A stretch of DNA of 64,000 nucleotides from Stappia sediminis (GCF_009826895.1 NZ_WUMV01000002.1:124001-188000); one strand, 5' to 3'. Counted from the stretch's first letter, positions 39,071 through 47,931 are shown. Translations and numbers: made by a program. Notes: generated by a model from the sequence alone, not told the origin.

Positions 39071-39382
39071 GTCACCGTCCTCCCGTACGCTTCAAATCCG
39101 AAGTGTAGGGTCAGGGATAACACGTAGGCAAATTTAAGTGACGCAACGGAATAATTTGTTTCGGCGTGTCGGGTCGCAATACCCGGAATATACCGTTTAA
39201 CACGCGACGGTCATCGACACGGGGAAGCCCCTTGGCATTGTCGGCAGAGCGGGTTGGATGAAGCGCCATTCGGCGTCAATGAGGGCATAGCGCATGTAAT
39301 TCGGCTCCTTTGGGAGCTTGAATCATGCGCGCCGGCCTCAATCAGTTCCGGCAGTTGTCGGGAATCAGAACGGACCTTGCTA
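39071..39382. other. Intergenic region with a transposase relic
   Basis: The 312-base gap between the Tricorn-like gene and the metallophosphoesterase stop contains the IS5-type transposase fragment at 39162-39295. Bases 39296-39372 read on the minus strand as the spacer and possible left end of that element. No other gene seen. Confidence 0.6.
39162..39295 (-). pseudogene. Fragment of an IS5-family transposase, frameshifted
   Basis: From an ATG at 39295 the minus strand reads MRYALIDAEWRFIQPALP, a typical IS5-type transposase N-terminus. The match then moves to another frame, AKGLPRVDDRRVLNGIFRVL, which corresponds to the next conserved block of the same family (usually PRVDDRRVLNGIFWVLRSG). 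A small indel near 39237-39243 joins the two. Homology ends around 39165, so only the first fifth or so of a transposase remains. I recognise the family from its conserved opening; no search was possible. Confidence 0.75.
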
Positions 39383-40435
39383 TTATTTTTCCGCGCCTTT
39401 TCTGTCATACGCGCCGAACAAGGATGGATCGAGACCCTTGCGATCGAACAGACCCTTGAGTGCGATGTTGGCGATCTGCGGTCCGTTGTCGGTCATTGTC
39501 ACCCAGGTGGCATGATCGACGTTGCCTGGACCTTCCTGGTGAAACGATGCGCCGGTAGGTCCCATCGTGATATACTCTACGCCGTCGATCAGGTCGTAGT
39601 CATAGTAATGCAGATGCCCCCCGAAAAAGGTGTGCTTTCTGCCTTTGAGAAGCGCCTGAATCGCCTCGAAGCTCTTCGACGGTTTTTCCCAGGCGGGCTC
39701 GTGCAGAAAGAGAAATGTCCATCGCACGTCCGCGTTCTGCTCAAGAGTTTTCTTCAGAAACGCCATCTGATCGTCCTGAAATTCCACGGGTACGGCAAGC
39801 CCCGCCACGACTGACTCATCAGACATGAACTCTGCGAGCATTTTTTTCGCCGCTTCAGGATCTTCCGTCTGCAAGCGATTGTATAAATCGATCTTCTCCC
39901 GAATGCCTTCCGGTTCCGGACGGGGAGGGTCTTCGCTGTCGAGCACTACGAACAGGGCGTTGTCGTAGACGAAGCTGTAATAGGTCGTGCCATACCTTTC
40001 GCGCCAGACCTGCTGCGCTGTCGTATTGGCAATATCGTGATTCCCCGGCGTGCGGAAAAACGGCATATCGAGGCTGCCAAGCATCTTGTCGATGCTGTCC
40101 CATTCGGCATTCAACTCTACTTTTTCGTCACTGTAGCCTTCGATCAAATCACCGACATTGATCACAAATTCAGGCTGCAAGAGATTGATCTGGTCAATCG
40201 CCAGCTTGAAGGTGCCCTGGGCATTGGCTCCTCCCGTCCGGTCACCCATAATCAGGAACTGAAAGTTGCCGGGATCATCGTTGAATTTTTCAGATGTCCA
40301 CGGCTTCCCTGTGGGAAATTCGCTTTGATCGTAGTTGAAATCGGCCCCGGTCGAGGGCGATGCGGCACCAAGTGCCAGTACGCATACACATAATCCGGCC
40401 AAGAGCGATGCACGATGTTTCCCAATGGGCATCAT
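39383..40435 (-). CDS. Secreted metallophosphoesterase
   Basis: The 350-residue product has a signal peptide (about residues 1-31) and the calcineurin-type metal motifs in order: IMGDRTGG, NVGDLIEG, TPGNHDIA, LFLHEPAWEKP and GGHLHYYDYD. It probably hydrolyses phosphate esters in the periplasm; the substrate is not clear. The transposase relic lies just downstream, so the insertion appears not to have cut the gene. Confidence 0.9.
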   Translation of the reverse strand: MMPIGKHRASLLAGLCVCVLALGAASPSTGADFNYDQSEFPTGKPWTSEKFNDDPGNFQFLIMGDRTGGANAQGTFKLAIDQINLLQPEFVINVGDLIEGYSDEKVELNAEWDSIDKMLGSLDMPFFRTPGNHDIANTTAQQVWRERYGTTYYSFVYDNALFVVLDSEDPPRPEPEGIREKIDLYNRLQTEDPEAAKKMLAEFMSDESVVAGLAVPVEFQDDQMAFLKKTLEQNADVRWTFLFLHEPAWEKPSKSFEAIQALLKGRKHTFFGGHLHYYDYDLIDGVEYITMGPTGASFHQEGPGNVDHATWVTMTDNGPQIANIALKGLFDRKGLDPSLFGAYDRKGAEK

Positions 40436-40901
40436 ATCCTCCCATCACCTACGGCTGAAAAACTGGATACCGCCAGCAAGGGAAGTACGCATTGATATCA
40501 ATCAACATGATAGACCGCCGGAATTCTGGATGCGCCCGATGAGCCAGGCATCTCACAAGAGATCGACCGGGCTTGCGATGCGGATTGGATCAATAAAACT
40601 AGCTTGGCGGCGTTTTTCTTACATGCAGACGAGGTTACGGAAATCTGGCACACGAAAACGCATGCCTCTACCGGATCTTGTCGCTGTGTCGATTAATGAG
40701 TACACGCCCTAGCATGCATGTCCGGGATGGAACGGGTGGTGGAGGCATCGCTTTGGCAGGGACATACCAGCGTTTCTGATCCCCAACGGACATTCGCACC
40801 AAGCTGCGCCAACGCCGGGTAGATTGTAAGAGCCGACATCTGCGCTGACCTAAGGGCAGGCACCTGCTACGCTCGTGATTGGCGAATGAGGTGCAAATGT
40901 C
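40436..40901. other. Intergenic region, no supported gene
   Basis: This 466-base gap separates divergent genes (metallophosphoesterase and methyltransferase). It should hold both promoters. I see no RNA gene, and the short open frames do not look coding. The minus strand at 40690-40711 reads TAGGGCGTGTACTCATTAAT and onward, which resembles insertion-sequence ends known from rhizobia, but I cannot confirm it. Confidence 0.4.
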
Positions 40902-41744
40902 ATGAATGCAAATCAAGCCCAGGCCGACTACTGGAGTTCGTCTGCGGGTCTCAAGTGGATCGAACTCGAGCATGCTCTGGATACCGCAATGGCTGGCATG
41001 CTGGAGACGATGCTGGACGCTGCGGCGATTGTCGCTGGCGAGCGCATTGTTGACGTGGGCTGTGGAACGGGGGCAAGCACGATTGCCGCTGCGGCGCGAA
41101 ACGCCCACGGCGAAGTCCTGGGTGTGGACATTTCCAAACCACTTCTCGAGCGTGCTGAAGAACGGGCCCGCTCGGCGGATGCCGGAAACGTTTCGTTTCT
41201 GTTGGCAGACGCGCAGTCACATCGCTTTGCGGACGACGCGTTCGATGTTCTCGTTTCGCGGGTTGGGATGAGTTTTTTCTCGGACCCTGTTTCCGCCTTT
41301 CGAAATCTTGGTTCGGCGCTGGGCGATCGGGGACGGATGGCCTTCGTGAGCTGGGCGGGTGTAGATCGAAATCCCTGGTTTCATATCCCCAAGCAGGCTG
41401 CCGAGCGGAGGCTCGGACCGGCTCCAAAAGCCGATCCACGCGCACCGGGGCCAACTGCTTTTCAGGATATCGGATATGTCACCGGCCTTATGTCACAGGC
41501 AGGCCTCACCGGCATTCATGCCCAGGCTGTCGAAGTCGACCTGACGCCGCCGGGCGGCACGACGGGCGCTGCACGGGCGGCGAGCCGGGTCGGGCCGGCG
41601 GCCCGCATCATGAAGGCTCACAAGGGAAATGAGGCAGATGCGGCGGCGATAGAGGAAGCGGTGCGTGATGCATTCGTTCAGTTCGAAACGAATGGCGGAA
41701 CACGCGTTCCCGCAGTGGTGAACCTATTTACCTGTCGCACCTGA
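40902..41744 (+). CDS. Class I SAM-dependent methyltransferase
   Basis: The 280-residue product has motif I IVDVGCGTGAST (about residues 49-60), the acidic VLGVDISKPLLERA, and LADAQSHRFADDAFDVLVSR, as in UbiE/Methyltransf_11-type enzymes. The substrate is unknown. It is probably a single-gene transcript, ending at the bidirectional terminator shared with tRNA-Leu. Confidence 0.9.
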   Translation: MNANQAQADYWSSSAGLKWIELEHALDTAMAGMLETMLDAAAIVAGERIVDVGCGTGASTIAAAARNAHGEVLGVDISKPLLERAEERARSADAGNVSFLLADAQSHRFADDAFDVLVSRVGMSFFSDPVSAFRNLGSALGDRGRMAFVSWAGVDRNPWFHIPKQAAERRLGPAPKADPRAPGPTAFQDIGYVTGLMSQAGLTGIHAQAVEVDLTPPGGTTGAARAASRVGPAARIMKAHKGNEADAAAIEEAVRDAFVQFETNGGTRVPAVVNLFTCRT

Positions 41745-41791
41745 CCGGCGATGACGGGCCAGTTATTTCCCGGCTCTGCGTCTTGAAAATC

Positions 41792-41827
41792 AAAAAGCCC
41801 CCGGAGCGTGTGCTCTCGGGGGCTTTT
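41792..41827. terminator. Bidirectional terminator between the methyltransferase gene and tRNA-Leu
   Basis: A stem of AAAAGCCCCC... with ...GGGGGCTTTT (41793-41827) is flanked by A-rich and T-rich runs, so it can end transcription from both directions: the methyltransferase gene on the plus strand and tRNA-Leu on the minus strand. Confidence 0.85.
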
Positions 41828-41830
41828 GAA

Positions 41831-41917
41831 TGGTGCGGTCGAGAAGACTCGAACTTCCACGGGTTTTACCCCACAGCGACCTCAACGCTGCGCGTCTACC
41901 AATTCCGCCACGACCGC
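41831..41917 (-). tRNA. tRNA-Leu (anticodon GAG)
   Basis: The minus strand folds as a class II tRNA: acceptor GCGGTCG/CGACCGC followed by encoded CCA, D-arm with GGAATTGGTAGACGC, anticodon stem CAGCG/CGCTG with loop TTGAGGT (anticodon GAG), a long variable arm (GGGTAAAACCC) and T-arm GAAGTTCGAGTCTTC. It should decode CUC and CUU. Confidence 0.97.
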
Positions 41918-42252
41918 ATATGTTGTCCGTACCCCTCAGGGCCGGCGGAGCCTTCCTCTATCAAATAGGATTCTGCCGCGCAAGAGGCGGATGCGAAGAT
42001 ATTCACATTCCTCGATAAAACGCGCGAATCCGCGCGTCGCGGCTGTGGACGGCGGGCCGAAGCTGTTGCCGTCAGCTTGCTCGCAGGCTTGGTGTTTTTG
42101 CTGAAGCTGGGCTACTTGCGCCTCACCTCTCCACACGAAGTCGGATGTTTCCGACTTCGTCACCTCTCCCCCGGTGGGAGAGGTCGGCGCGAATGCGCCG
42201 GGTGAGGGGGGCGAAAATGCTCGTAGCGATATTTTAAACGGAAGGCGATGGA
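41918..42252. other. Intergenic region with a palindromic repeat
   Basis: The 335-base gap between tRNA-Leu and the FliN-like gene contains the branched repeat at 42121-42208 and the promoter for the tRNA, which I cannot place. No supported protein gene. Confidence 0.6.
42121..42208. repeat. Branched palindromic repeat, long copy
   Basis: CCTCACC (42121-42127) can pair with GGTGAGG (42201-42207), closing three internal hairpins: ACGAAGTCGGA/TCCGACTTCGT (42135-42145, 42150-42160), ACCTCTCCC/GGGAGAGGT (42162-42170, 42176-42184) and CGGCGC/GCGCCG (42185-42190, 42195-42200). The 33 bases 42176-42208 are identical to 19033-19065. The first hairpin is absent from that shorter copy and is flanked here by a direct repeat of CACCTCTCC (42124-42132, 42161-42169). 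Confidence 0.85.
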
Positions 42253-42519
42253 TCAGATCGGACCTTCGGTGCGTGCCGGGCGCACGTGCGGGCCCCGCGT
42301 CAGTACTTCGGTCACCGATATGCCGATCTTGTCGCCCTGCAGGACAACCTGCCCGCGCGCGACCGGGATATTGTTCGCCAGAATCTGAACGTCGTCGTCC
42401 TCATGGGCGTCAAGCTCGATCACGGCGCCACGACCCATGCGCAGGAGCTGGTGAACCGGCATTTCGTTCTTGCCGAGGACAACTGAAATATCGACCGAGA
42501 TATTGTCGAAGGTGGTCAT
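42253..42519 (-). CDS. Orphan FliN-like (SpoA domain) protein
   Basis: The 88-residue product is a single SpoA domain (VDISVVLGKNEMPVHQLLRM, RGAVIELD, ANNIPVARGQVVLQGDKIGI) like the C-terminal part of the flagellar switch protein FliN. No other flagellar or type III secretion genes lie nearby, so it may be a second FliN or serve a different partner. A GGAAAGCAAGA site precedes the ATG at 42519. Confidence 0.88.
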   Translation of the reverse strand: MTTFDNISVDISVVLGKNEMPVHQLLRMGRGAVIELDAHEDDDVQILANNIPVARGQVVLQGDKIGISVTEVLTRGPHVRPARTEGPI

Positions 42520-42692
42520 TCTTGCTTTCCGGCGTTAAGGAATAGGTTTATCGAACGAGGTTCGCCGGTCCATTCAGCTTTTCCCGGAAGAAGGGATATG
42601 CGAAGCGGTTACCAGCGGTTAACCGATGTCTCGCATTTCGCCAGAACGTGGTTAAGAAACCCTTAAAGCATCTGCCCATACGTAACTGAATC

Positions 42693-43394
42693 ATGAACCA
42701 ACGCTCAGACATCGCCCTTGATTTCATGCCCGCGCCAGGCTCCGCGCCCGTCGAATGGGTCATCTCCGACGGTCTCGTGGATTACGAGGCCGCCCTTGCC
42801 GAAATGGAGGAGAGGGTGGCGAAGATCGCTGCCGGCGAAGCGGCGGAACGCGTCTGGCTTCTGGAGCATCCTCCGCTTTACACCGCCGGCACCAGCGCCG
42901 AGGAGGCCGATCTTCTGGCGCCCGACCGGTTCCCGGTTTATCGCGCAGGCCGGGGCGGGCAGTACACTTACCATGGGCCCGGCCAGCGGGTTGTCTATGT
43001 CATGCTGGACCTCAAGCGGCGCCAGGCCGATATACGCGCCTTCATCGCCGCCCTTGAGGACTGGCTGATCGGCACGCTCTGGAACTTCCACATTCGCGGG
43101 GAACGGCGCGAGGATCGCGTCGGCGTCTGGGTCAGGAGGCCCGACAAGGGCAGGGAGGCGGAGGACAAGATCGCCGCCATCGGCATTCGCGTGCGCCGCT
43201 GGGTCAGCTTTCACGGCATCTCGCTCAACGTCGAGCCGGAGCTTGAGCATTTCGAAGGGATCGTGCCTTGCGGCGTCACGCAGCACGGCGTCACCAGCCT
43301 AGTCGATCTCGGTATTCCGGTGACGATGGAGGAGACGGATTCCATCCTTCGCCAGGAGTTCGAGCGCCGCTTCGGAGCGACCGTGCGGACCTGA
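42693..43394 (+). CDS. lipB: Octanoyltransferase LipB
   Basis: LipB moves octanoyl from acyl carrier protein to lipoate-dependent enzymes, the first step of lipoate synthesis. The 233-residue product has [20 protein letters not shown] (about residues 86-105), catalytic Lys159 (DKIAAIGI) and Cys193 (IVPCGVT). It has the usual family length. It stands divergent from the FliN-like gene. Confidence 0.96.
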   Translation: MNQRSDIALDFMPAPGSAPVEWVISDGLVDYEAALAEMEERVAKIAAGEAAERVWLLEHPPLYTAGTSAEEADLLAPDRFPVYRAGRGGQYTYHGPGQRVVYVMLDLKRRQADIRAFIAALEDWLIGTLWNFHIRGERREDRVGVWVRRPDKGREAEDKIAAIGIRVRRWVSFHGISLNVEPELEHFEGIVPCGVTQHGVTSLVDLGIPVTMEETDSILRQEFERRFGATVRT

Positions 43395-43409
43395 GTTTAT
43401 TCCGTAGCG

Positions 43410-43694
43410 TCAACAGCTATCGAGAATCCTGAAGTCCCCGTCGAGGGGCGTTGCCTCGCTCAGGATCAGAAGTTCGTCGACGCGCGCGCCCCTGGGGCCC
43501 ATCTTTGCCGCGTCGATCATCAGGTCGATCGCACTCGAAGGGCCGCAGATGACGGCTTCCACCTCGCCGGAATATCGGTTGCGCACCCAGCCGCTCAGGC
43601 CCGAGGCCGATGCCGTTCGCGCCATCCACGCCCGGTAGCCCACACCCTGGACGAGGCCGCTGATCGAGATGTGCAGGGATTTGATGTCGCTCAT
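43410..43694 (-). CDS. acyP: Acylphosphatase
   Basis: The 94-residue protein hydrolyses carboxyl-phosphate bonds. The signature SGLVQGVGYRAWMA carries catalytic Arg21 and the segment GWVRN the catalytic Asn39. The gene converges on lipB across 15 bases and probably follows the gamma-glutamylcyclotransferase-like gene on the minus strand, 69 bases away. Confidence 0.94.
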   Translation of the reverse strand: MSDIKSLHISISGLVQGVGYRAWMARTASASGLSGWVRNRYSGEVEAVICGPSSAIDLMIDAAKMGPRGARVDELLILSEATPLDGDFRILDSC

Positions 43695-43763
43695 CGCCTG
43701 TCCTTTTCGCCGCTCCCAAGCGTAACGAAACGGACGGCATAACTGAACCCGCCGGAATACGAA

Positions 43764-44189
43764 TCAGCGGTGCGTCCAGCTTTCCAGTTCGGCCAGATAG
43801 GTTGCCGGCAACTCCCACTCGCGCGCCGCCGGAATGACGATACCCGAGTGATAGTCCGGTCGCGGCCGGCCCTCGTCCCTGTTGCTGCCGACATAGACAA
43901 GCGCGCGCACCGGCGCGTCAGGTCCTTTGACGGGCAGGTGGGCCTTCTCGTACCAGCCTCGCGCAACACCCTCGTAACGGTCGAGAGTGCGGATATGTGC
44001 CAGCGTCAGGTTCCAGAGAATTCCATGCACGGTGGATCCGGGGCGGGGTATGATGGAGGCGACGCCGTCGCTCGTGATGATGAATCGCCATCCGGCAAGC
44101 CGCGCCGGACCGAGTGGAGTTCCGCTGGGACACCGGGTTGACATCTGCCCCCGGTGCATGTTGGAGCCATAGGCGAAATAGATCGGCAT
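43764..44189 (-). CDS. Gamma-glutamylcyclotransferase-like protein
   Basis: The 141-residue product has the substrate-binding opening YFAYGSNM (about residues 4-11) and the probable catalytic Glu73 in LDRYEGVARGWY, as in the GGCT-like family. Members release 5-oxoproline from gamma-glutamyl compounds, but some are not enzymes of glutathione metabolism. Confidence 0.85.
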   Translation of the reverse strand: MPIYFAYGSNMHRGQMSTRCPSGTPLGPARLAGWRFIITSDGVASIIPRPGSTVHGILWNLTLAHIRTLDRYEGVARGWYEKAHLPVKGPDAPVRALVYVGSNRDEGRPRPDYHSGIVIPAAREWELPATYLAELESWTHR

Positions 44190-44293
44190 GTCTGGATTTC
44201 TCAGTCGGCGAATTTCGCCGTCATATAACCCGAAATCTTTCTTCTGGCCCTATCCGGAATTTTCCTCGACGCCTGCTGTCGGCAATCCCGCGC

Positions 44294-46306
44294 TCACTCG
44301 AATTCCATGATCACGGCGTCGACCGCAAGGCTTTCGCCGGGGGCGGCGTTGATTGCGGAAACGATGATGTCGCGTTCGGCGCGCAGCACGTTTTCCATCT
44401 TCATGGCCTCGACCACGGCAAGCGTTTCTCCCGCTTTCACTTCCTGGCCGACCTCCACATTGATGGAGACGACCAGCCCCGGCATCGGGCACAGCAGCAT
44501 CCTGGAGGTATCCGGCGGCAATTTCGCCGGCATCAGCTTGTCGAGCTCGGCGATTGTCGGCGTCATGACCCAGGCTTTCACCGAGAAGCCCTGCCATTCG
44601 AGCCGGTATCCGTTCGGAATCTGGCGCACCTGCACGCAAACGTCCTGATCGCCGATGCTGCCTCGCCACAATCCTTCGCCCGGTCGCCATTCGGAAACGA
44701 CGGTTTCCACCGGGCCGTCATCAACCGCGATGTCGAGCTCGATCGGCGTTGCCGGCATGCCGGTGACGAGGCGCGCGGGCAAATGCTCGTCGTCAAGGCG
44801 CACCACCCAGTTTTCGCGCACCGCGCCCGAATGCGGGCGAAGCCGGCCCGTCAGATGGTCGAGGCGGTTGCGCCTCAGCGCCTCCATCGTCAGCGCCACC
44901 GTGGCGAGCACCCGCTTGGCCTCGGCATCCGGCACCATCGGCTGAAAGCCGTCGGGATACTCCTCCGCGATGAAGCCGGTCGAAAGCTCACCCGAACGCC
45001 AGCGGGGGTGCTTCATGAGCGAGCTGAGGAAGGGGACATTATGCTGGATTCCGTCAACGACGAAGCTGTCGAGAGCGGTACTCATGGCATCGATCGCCTT
45101 GTCCCGCGTCGGCGCATGGGTGATCAGCTTCGCGATCATCGGGTCGTAGAACATGGAAATTTCCGACCCTTCGGTAACGCCCGTATCGTTGCGAATCGTC
45201 ACGCCCCCGTCCGTGCCTTCTTCCGGCGGTGCGTAACGCACGAGCCGGCCGATCGAAGGCAGGAAATTGCGGTAGGGGTCTTCGGCATAGATGCGGCTTT
45301 CCACCGCCCATCCGTCAAGCTTCACATCGCTTTGCGTGATCGAGAGCTTCTCGCCGGCGGCAACCCGGATCATCTGTTCCACGAGGTCGATACCGGTGAC
45401 GAGTTCGGTCACCGGATGTTCGACCTGCAAACGGGTGTTCATCTCGAGGAAGAAGAAGGATTTGTCCTGGCCGGCGACGAATTCGACGGTGCCGGCTGAA
45501 TCGTAATCGACGGCTTTTGCCAGCGCGACCGCCTGTTCGCCCATCTTGCGGCGCGTTTCTTCGTCGAGAAGCGGTGACGGCGCTTCCTCTATGACCTTTT
45601 GATTGCGGCGCTGGATGGAGCATTCGCGCTCGCCGAGATAGATCGCGTTGCCGTGTTTGTCGCCAAGGACCTGGATCTCGATATGGCGCGGGTTTTCAAT
45701 GAATTTCTCGACGAAGACCCGGTCGTCGCCGAAGGAGGAGGCGGCTTCCGAACGCGAGCGCACGAAACCGTCGTGCGCTTCCGCAGCGTTCCAGGCAATC
45801 CGCATGCCCTTGCCGCCGCCGCCGGCGGACGCCTTGATCATCACGGGATAGCCTATCTCCCCCGCGATCTGAACCGCTTCTTCCGGCGTTTCGATGACGC
45901 CGAGATAGCCGGGTACGGTCGAGACCTTCGCTTCGTTCGCGAATTTCTTGGATTCGATCTTGTCGCCCATCGCCTCGATCGCGCGCGGGTTCGGGCCGAT
46001 AAAGACGATTCCCTCTGCCGCAAGCGCTTGCGGGAAGGCGGAGCGTTCCGACAAGAAGCCGTATCCGGGGTGCACGGCCTCGGCACCCGTTTCCTTGCAG
46101 GCGGCGATGATCTTGTCCATCACCAGGTAGGATTCTGCCGCTGCGGGCGGGCCGATGTGGACGGCCTCATCCGCCATCTCGACATGCATTGCGTCGCGGT
46201 CCGCATCGGAAAAGACGGCAACCGTCCCGATCCCCATTCGCCGGGCGGTCTTGATGACGCGGCACGCGATCTCGCCGCGATTGGCAATCAAGATCTTGGA
46301 AAACAT
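44294..46306 (-). CDS. pccA: Propionyl-CoA carboxylase alpha subunit (biotin-containing)
   Basis: The subunit carboxylates its own biotin using ATP and bicarbonate. The 670-residue product has biotin carboxylase with the ATP-grasp motif [11 protein letters not shown], the residues EMNTRLQVEHPVTE, and a C-terminal biotinyl domain with AMKMEN (biotinyl Lys636). The ATG at 46306 gives [20 protein letters not shown]; the frame is open to 46411. Its beta partner is pccB at 17294, 25.5 kb away in the same direction. The length fits PccA better than acetyl-CoA carboxylase AccC. Confidence 0.94.
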   Translation of the reverse strand: MFSKILIANRGEIACRVIKTARRMGIGTVAVFSDADRDAMHVEMADEAVHIGPPAAAESYLVMDKIIAACKETGAEAVHPGYGFLSERSAFPQALAAEGIVFIGPNPRAIEAMGDKIESKKFANEAKVSTVPGYLGVIETPEEAVQIAGEIGYPVMIKASAGGGGKGMRIAWNAAEAHDGFVRSRSEAASSFGDDRVFVEKFIENPRHIEIQVLGDKHGNAIYLGERECSIQRRNQKVIEEAPSPLLDEETRRKMGEQAVALAKAVDYDSAGTVEFVAGQDKSFFFLEMNTRLQVEHPVTELVTGIDLVEQMIRVAAGEKLSITQSDVKLDGWAVESRIYAEDPYRNFLPSIGRLVRYAPPEEGTDGGVTIRNDTGVTEGSEISMFYDPMIAKLITHAPTRDKAIDAMSTALDSFVVDGIQHNVPFLSSLMKHPRWRSGELSTGFIAEEYPDGFQPMVPDAEAKRVLATVALTMEALRRNRLDHLTGRLRPHSGAVRENWVVRLDDEHLPARLVTGMPATPIELDIAVDDGPVETVVSEWRPGEGLWRGSIGDQDVCVQVRQIPNGYRLEWQGFSVKAWVMTPTIAELDKLMPAKLPPDTSRMLLCPMPGLVVSINVEVGQEVKAGETLAVVEAMKMENVLRAERDIIVSAINAAPGESLAVDAVIMEFE

Positions 46307-46502
46307 GCGACGGGGCTCCCTTAAGCGAAGAATTCTAAGGTTTTTTAGGCTTGGTGGCGAAGACCCGCAACTGCTCCAAAGGGCCAACGTTATCATGCCG
46401 GTGGCAAACATCCTCTCAAGCCGCGAGGGCGTTTACCAAATCGAGGTTCCTTGTCGGATATCCTTATCCGCGAATTGGCGTTTAATGGAAGTGCGGGCCA
46501 GG

Positions 46503-46967
46503 ATGCGGTCATTTTTCAAAATCGGGCAAGCTGTTGCGGTCGGGTTGTTTTTCATGGTTGCCCCTGCTGTCGCGGAAGATGCATCCGGGACCTGGAGCTA
46601 CGATACGATCAAGGGCATTGGACGTTTCTGGGCGCAGATCTCCGGAGAATCGACGTTTTCAATATGGTGCAAGAAAACCGGGCGGGGATATGCATCGATT
46701 ATCGATGTCGATATCAAGGGAAAGTCGGCGCCCTCCAACAGCTCGATACGCCTGTCTTTTGATGGAGATGACGTGAATATCCGCACGGATGCGGATGGCA
46801 ACGTACGCATGGACTGCCATTACTGCGCCGATCAGATGACCTGGATCTGGTGGAAATTCAAAACCGCGCGCAAGCTCAGGGTCAGTTTCAAGGATGGCCG
46901 GGCAGAAACTTTCGGGCTCATCAGTGCTAAAAACGTTATGGGCAAGGATATCTGCTCGAATATTTGA
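46503..46967 (+). CDS. Secreted protein of unknown function
   Basis: The 154-residue product has a signal peptide (about residues 1-24, ending APAVA) and a mature part with DASGTWSYDTIKGIGRFWAQ, several Cys (CKK, CHYC, ICSN) and many Trp. No family is recognised. The ATG at 46503 gives the signal peptide; a start at 46485 would add six residues. It stands alone between pccA and folB. Confidence 0.65.
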   Translation: MRSFFKIGQAVAVGLFFMVAPAVAEDASGTWSYDTIKGIGRFWAQISGESTFSIWCKKTGRGYASIIDVDIKGKSAPSNSSIRLSFDGDDVNIRTDADGNVRMDCHYCADQMTWIWWKFKTARKLRVSFKDGRAETFGLISAKNVMGKDICSNI

Positions 46968-47087
46968 AAGAGCGGCAGTGCCACTTGGACCTTGCGGAGG
47001 GGCTGTGGTGCCGTCTATTGAAGCGTGGTTGCAAGCGGTGAGGGCGCCGCCTGCCGCGCATGCCTCCAACCGATTGGAACTGGCTCG

Positions 47088-47456
47088 ATGGACGCCATTC
47101 ACCTCGAAGACCTGGCATTTTATGCCTTTCACGGTCTCCATGCCGAAGAGGCGCGCCTGGGTCAGCGCTTTCACGTCGATTTGACGTGTTGGCTCGACTT
47201 GTCGAAGGCCTCCGCCAGCGACGAATACGCGGATACCGTCTGCTATGGCACCCTGACGAAGGCGATTGAGAAAACGGTTACAGGATCAAGGTATTACCTG
47301 ATCGAAAGGCTCGCCGGCGCGATTGCCGATGCCGCGTTTGGCGTGGACGGCCGCATCGAAAGGGTTAAGGTGCGCGTTCACAAGCCCGGCGCACCGTTGC
47401 CGATCGCATCCGGAAAGGTCAGCGTCGAAATCACCCGCGAGCGTCCCGCCGGCTGA
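47088..47456 (+). CDS. folB: Dihydroneopterin aldolase
   Basis: The enzyme splits dihydroneopterin in folate synthesis. The 122-residue product has IHLEDLAFYAFHGLHAEEAR at the N-terminus, YLIERLAGAIADA in the middle and the conserved VKVRVHKPGAPLP. The ATG at 47088 gives the family start. No other folate gene is adjacent. Confidence 0.93.
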   Translation: MDAIHLEDLAFYAFHGLHAEEARLGQRFHVDLTCWLDLSKASASDEYADTVCYGTLTKAIEKTVTGSRYYLIERLAGAIADAAFGVDGRIERVKVRVHKPGAPLPIASGKVSVEITRERPAG

Positions 47457-47625
47457 TTTGCGGCGATAAGGCCCCAATCTTCCACTCCAACTCAAGCTTG
47501 ATCGCTGCCACGAATTGCCGCTCGGGAAATGCCGCTGGTTTTGCTTATAATCAAGTGGAAGTTGCTGCCCGGCGGCGTTGTGGGCAGGACTTGGCTTAAG
47601 GCCAATGCTGACGAGGGAGATGTCG

Positions 47626-47931
47626 ATGAAACGCGCGTGCATCACACTGTCCGTGATGGCCATGACCTTGATCGTGCCTTTCGCGTCCGCCAATGCCGCG
47701 CGCCCCGATACCCGAGCAATGACCTGCGGTCAGGCGCAGTCGCTCGTGCAACGCTACGGGGCCGTCGTCATGACGACAGGGCAGTACACCTACTTCAGGT
47801 TCGTTGCGGATCGGGGCTTTTGCGATGCATGGGAAACCCTGCAGCCCAAAGTTGCTCCCACCCGTGACAATCCCAGGTGCATCGTCGGCTATGCTTGCGT
47901 GGAACCATTGTTCGCGCCTTGGGACGATTGA
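47626..47931 (+). CDS. Small secreted protein of unknown function
   Basis: The 101-residue product starts with a signal peptide (about residues 1-25, ending ANAA) and has the mature segment DTRAMTCGQAQSLVQRYGAV, CDAWETLQPKVAPTRDNPRC and a final CVEPLFAPWDD with four cysteines that could form two disulfides. I have seen proteins with this MTCGQAQ layout in Rhizobiales but cannot name a function. GAGGGAG precedes the ATG at 47626. Confidence 0.7.
   Translation: MKRACITLSVMAMTLIVPFASANAARPDTRAMTCGQAQSLVQRYGAVVMTTGQYTYFRFVADRGFCDAWETLQPKVAPTRDNPRCIVGYACVEPLFAPWDD

Noticed and set aside
39211-39408. A 65-codon minus-strand frame in the gap before the metallophosphoesterase
   Set aside because: Its translation shows no coding pattern; the frame that matters here is the IS5-type transposase fragment in two other frames.
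40690-40711. Possible insertion-sequence end in the gap before the methyltransferase
   Set aside because: The resemblance is from memory and no transposase or second end is visible nearby, so it is only mentioned in the gap entry.
41783-42104. Several overlapping short open frames around the tRNA
   Set aside because: They run through the tRNA-Leu sequence, so they cannot be real protein genes.
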